This document shows positions 5,380-6,381 of a stretch of 6,381 nt of DNA, in pieces. The translations under genes were made by a program, and so were the position numbers. How positions within the stretch are numbered: the stretch's first letter is position 1; every line of letters starts with the position of its first letter. The notes under the pieces are model-generated. The model was not told where the DNA came from and searched no databases. It saw only the letters and a list, made by a program, of their open reading frames with translations. Source of the DNA: Desulfuromonadaceae bacterium. GTDB taxonomy: Bacteria > Desulfobacterota > Desulfuromonadia > Desulfuromonadales > SZUA-401. The stretch spans positions 1-6,381 of the forward strand of contig QKBP01000074.1 of NCBI GenBank assembly GCA_003246035.1. Reading direction: 5' to 3'.

Positions 5380-6381
5380 CTAGCCCTCCCTGCGCCGCAG
5401 GCTCGCGGCGAAGAACGCATCCATGCCGTCGTGGCGATGGGGAAAGGTGCGCAGACAGCCGCGCATATCGAACAGCTCCCGCCAGCTGTCCGGGACCTCG
5501 CCGTCGAGGCGCTCGAGGGCGAAGTCCCGTCGTTTTTCGAGAAACGCGTCGATCACTTCGTCGGTCTCGCGGCGGGTGAAGGTGCACACCGAGTAGAGGA
5601 CCCGCCCGCCGGGGCGAACCAGGGCGGCGGCCTGTTCGAGCAGCTGGCCTTGCAGATCGGCGAGCTCCCGGACCGTGGCCGCGCTCTTCTGCCAGCGGCT
5701 CTCGGGGTTGCGGCGCAGCACCCCGAGCCCGCTGCACGGGGCATCGAGCAGCACCCGGTCGAAGCTCACCTCCAGCAGCCACTCGGGCGCCGCGGTAAGA
5801 TCGACGCAGCGCGCCTCGATGATCGTGCAGCCGAGCCGCGCGGCGTTCTGCTCGATCAGCGCGACCCGCTGCGGGTGCTTGTCGAGCGCCAGGATCCGCC
5901 CGCGGTTGGACATCAGGGCGGCGAGCTGGGTGGTCTTGCCCCCGGGGGCCGCGCAGGCATCGAGCACGGTCTCTCCGGGCTCGGCGCCGAGCAGATAGGG
6001 GACCAGCATGCTCGCCTGGTCCTGGAACAGGAACGCCCCGGAGGCAAAGCCGGGGAGCTCCCCCTCGCCACGCCGCTCCAGCGTCACCCCCTCCGGAACG
6101 TAACGACAGGGATGGGCGGTCAGACCGGCGGAGGTCAGGCGCTCCAGGACCTCGTCGGGATCCGTTTTCAAGGAATTGACGCGCAGGGTCAGCGGCGCGG
6201 GGCCGGCCAACGCTTCGCCGAGAGCCCGGGATTCGGCGTTGGGGAACTGGCGCAGCAGCTCCTTGACCAGCCAGGTCGGCAGGCTGCAGACGTGCTGCAG
6301 GTAGGCCTTGGGCTGCTCCGGGGTCGGCCAGGGGATGCTGGCGCGTCCGCGCTCGAGGCTGCGCAGCACGCCGTTGACCAG
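5380..6381 (-). CDS. rsmB: 16S rRNA (cytosine(967)-C(5))-methyltransferase, 5' end outside the window
   Basis: 333 residues are visible. The gene runs off the right edge, where the frame reads LVNGVLRSLER, the conserved end of the NusB-like N-terminal domain; roughly 100 residues are missing. The GTG at 6369 is an internal Val codon, not the start. The visible part holds the linker, then the Rossmann-fold SAM methyltransferase. Its motifs are: SAM-binding DACAAPGGKTTQLA (from base 5961 downward), motif IV DAPCSGLGVLRRNPESRW with Cys codon at 5734-5736, and motif VI YSVCTFTRRETDEV with the nucleophile Cys codon at 5584-5586. It ends with the family signature HRHDGMDAFFAASLRR. The enzyme makes m5C967 in helix 31 of 16S rRNA during small-subunit assembly. 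Motif VI reads VCT where E. coli has TCS; both catalytic cysteines remain, so activity is expected. Confidence 0.95.
   Translation of the reverse strand: MVNGVLRSLERGRASIPWPTPEQPKAYLQHVCSLPTWLVKELLRQFPNAESRALGEALAGPAPLTLRVNSLKTDPDEVLERLTSAGLTAHPCRYVPEGVTLERRGEGELPGFASGAFLFQDQASMLVPYLLGAEPGETVLDACAAPGGKTTQLAALMSNRGRILALDKHPQRVALIEQNAARLGCTIIEARCVDLTAAPEWLLEVSFDRVLLDAPCSGLGVLRRNPESRWQKSAATVRELADLQGQLLEQAAALVRPGGRVLYSVCTFTRRETDEVIDAFLEKRRDFALERLDGEVPDSWRELFDMRGCLRTFPHRHDGMDAFFAASLRRREG
5385..5389 (-). promoter_or_regulatory. Ribosome binding site of cvfB, inside the end of rsmB
   Basis: The minus strand reads GGAGG within the final codons of rsmB, 7 bases before the ATG at 5377. It decides the cvfB start and suggests that ribosomes finishing rsmB can reinitiate on cvfB. 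Confidence 0.8.

Noticed and set aside
4154..5383. A 409-codon open frame on the plus strand
   Set aside because: It is antisense to rpe and cvfB, crosses the gap between them, and shows no domain. Both genes on the other strand have complete family motifs, so this is a shadow.
5378..5782. N-terminal extension of cvfB by about 135 codons
   Set aside because: This part of the frame overlaps the conserved catalytic region of rsmB, is low-complexity in composition, and a strong ribosome binding site and the family N-terminus both place the start at 5377.
1..6381. Defence system, mobile element, CRISPR array or tRNA
   Set aside because: All coding space is filled by recognisable housekeeping or sensory genes with uniform composition. 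I saw no transposase, integrase, repeat-spacer pattern or tRNA-like fold.

Overview
The window is about 6.4 kb of GC-rich bacterial chromosome with six genes, all on the minus strand and tightly packed. From upstream (high coordinates) to downstream they are: the 3' part of rsmB (16S rRNA m5C967 methyltransferase), cvfB (S1-domain RNA-binding protein), rpe (ribulose-phosphate 3-epimerase), a CoA-pyrophosphatase-type Nudix hydrolase, a membrane-bound haem-c sensor (DUF3365/Tll0287-like, HAMP, PAS), and a fused homocysteine S-methyltransferase / methylenetetrahydrofolate reductase. Only rsmB is cut by the window edge.

The likely source is a Gram-negative bacterium of the Desulfuromonadales/Geobacter type. 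Three things suggest this: high GC content, a periplasmic CxxCH haem sensor of the kind common in multihaem-cytochrome-rich deltaproteobacteria, and an rsmB-(cvfB)-rpe order that I recall from that group. This is an inference from gene content, not a database match.

Layout: rsmB and cvfB are separated by 2 bases, and the cvfB ribosome binding site lies in the last codons of rsmB. An 8-bp perfect GC hairpin spans the cvfB stop codon. After it comes a gap of about 105 bases with a plausible extended -10 promoter for rpe. The rpe stop and the Nudix start overlap as TTGA, so those two are probably translationally coupled. A 64-base gap follows, with a candidate promoter, a 10-bp palindrome and two copies of an 8-base direct repeat, leading into the haem sensor. 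The sensor ends at TGATG, 52 bases before the methyltransferase/reductase gene, whose ribosome binding site sits in a small inverted repeat.

The genes fall into three themes: ribosome and RNA function (rsmB, cvfB), central carbon and cofactor housekeeping (rpe, Nudix), and one-carbon/methionine metabolism (the fusion protein), with a redox or ligand sensor inserted between the last two. I see no defence system, mobile element, CRISPR array, tRNA or rRNA. The least ordinary item is the haem sensor, which ends exactly after its PAS domain and has no kinase, cyclase or chemotaxis output. The control region in front of it also deserves a second look.
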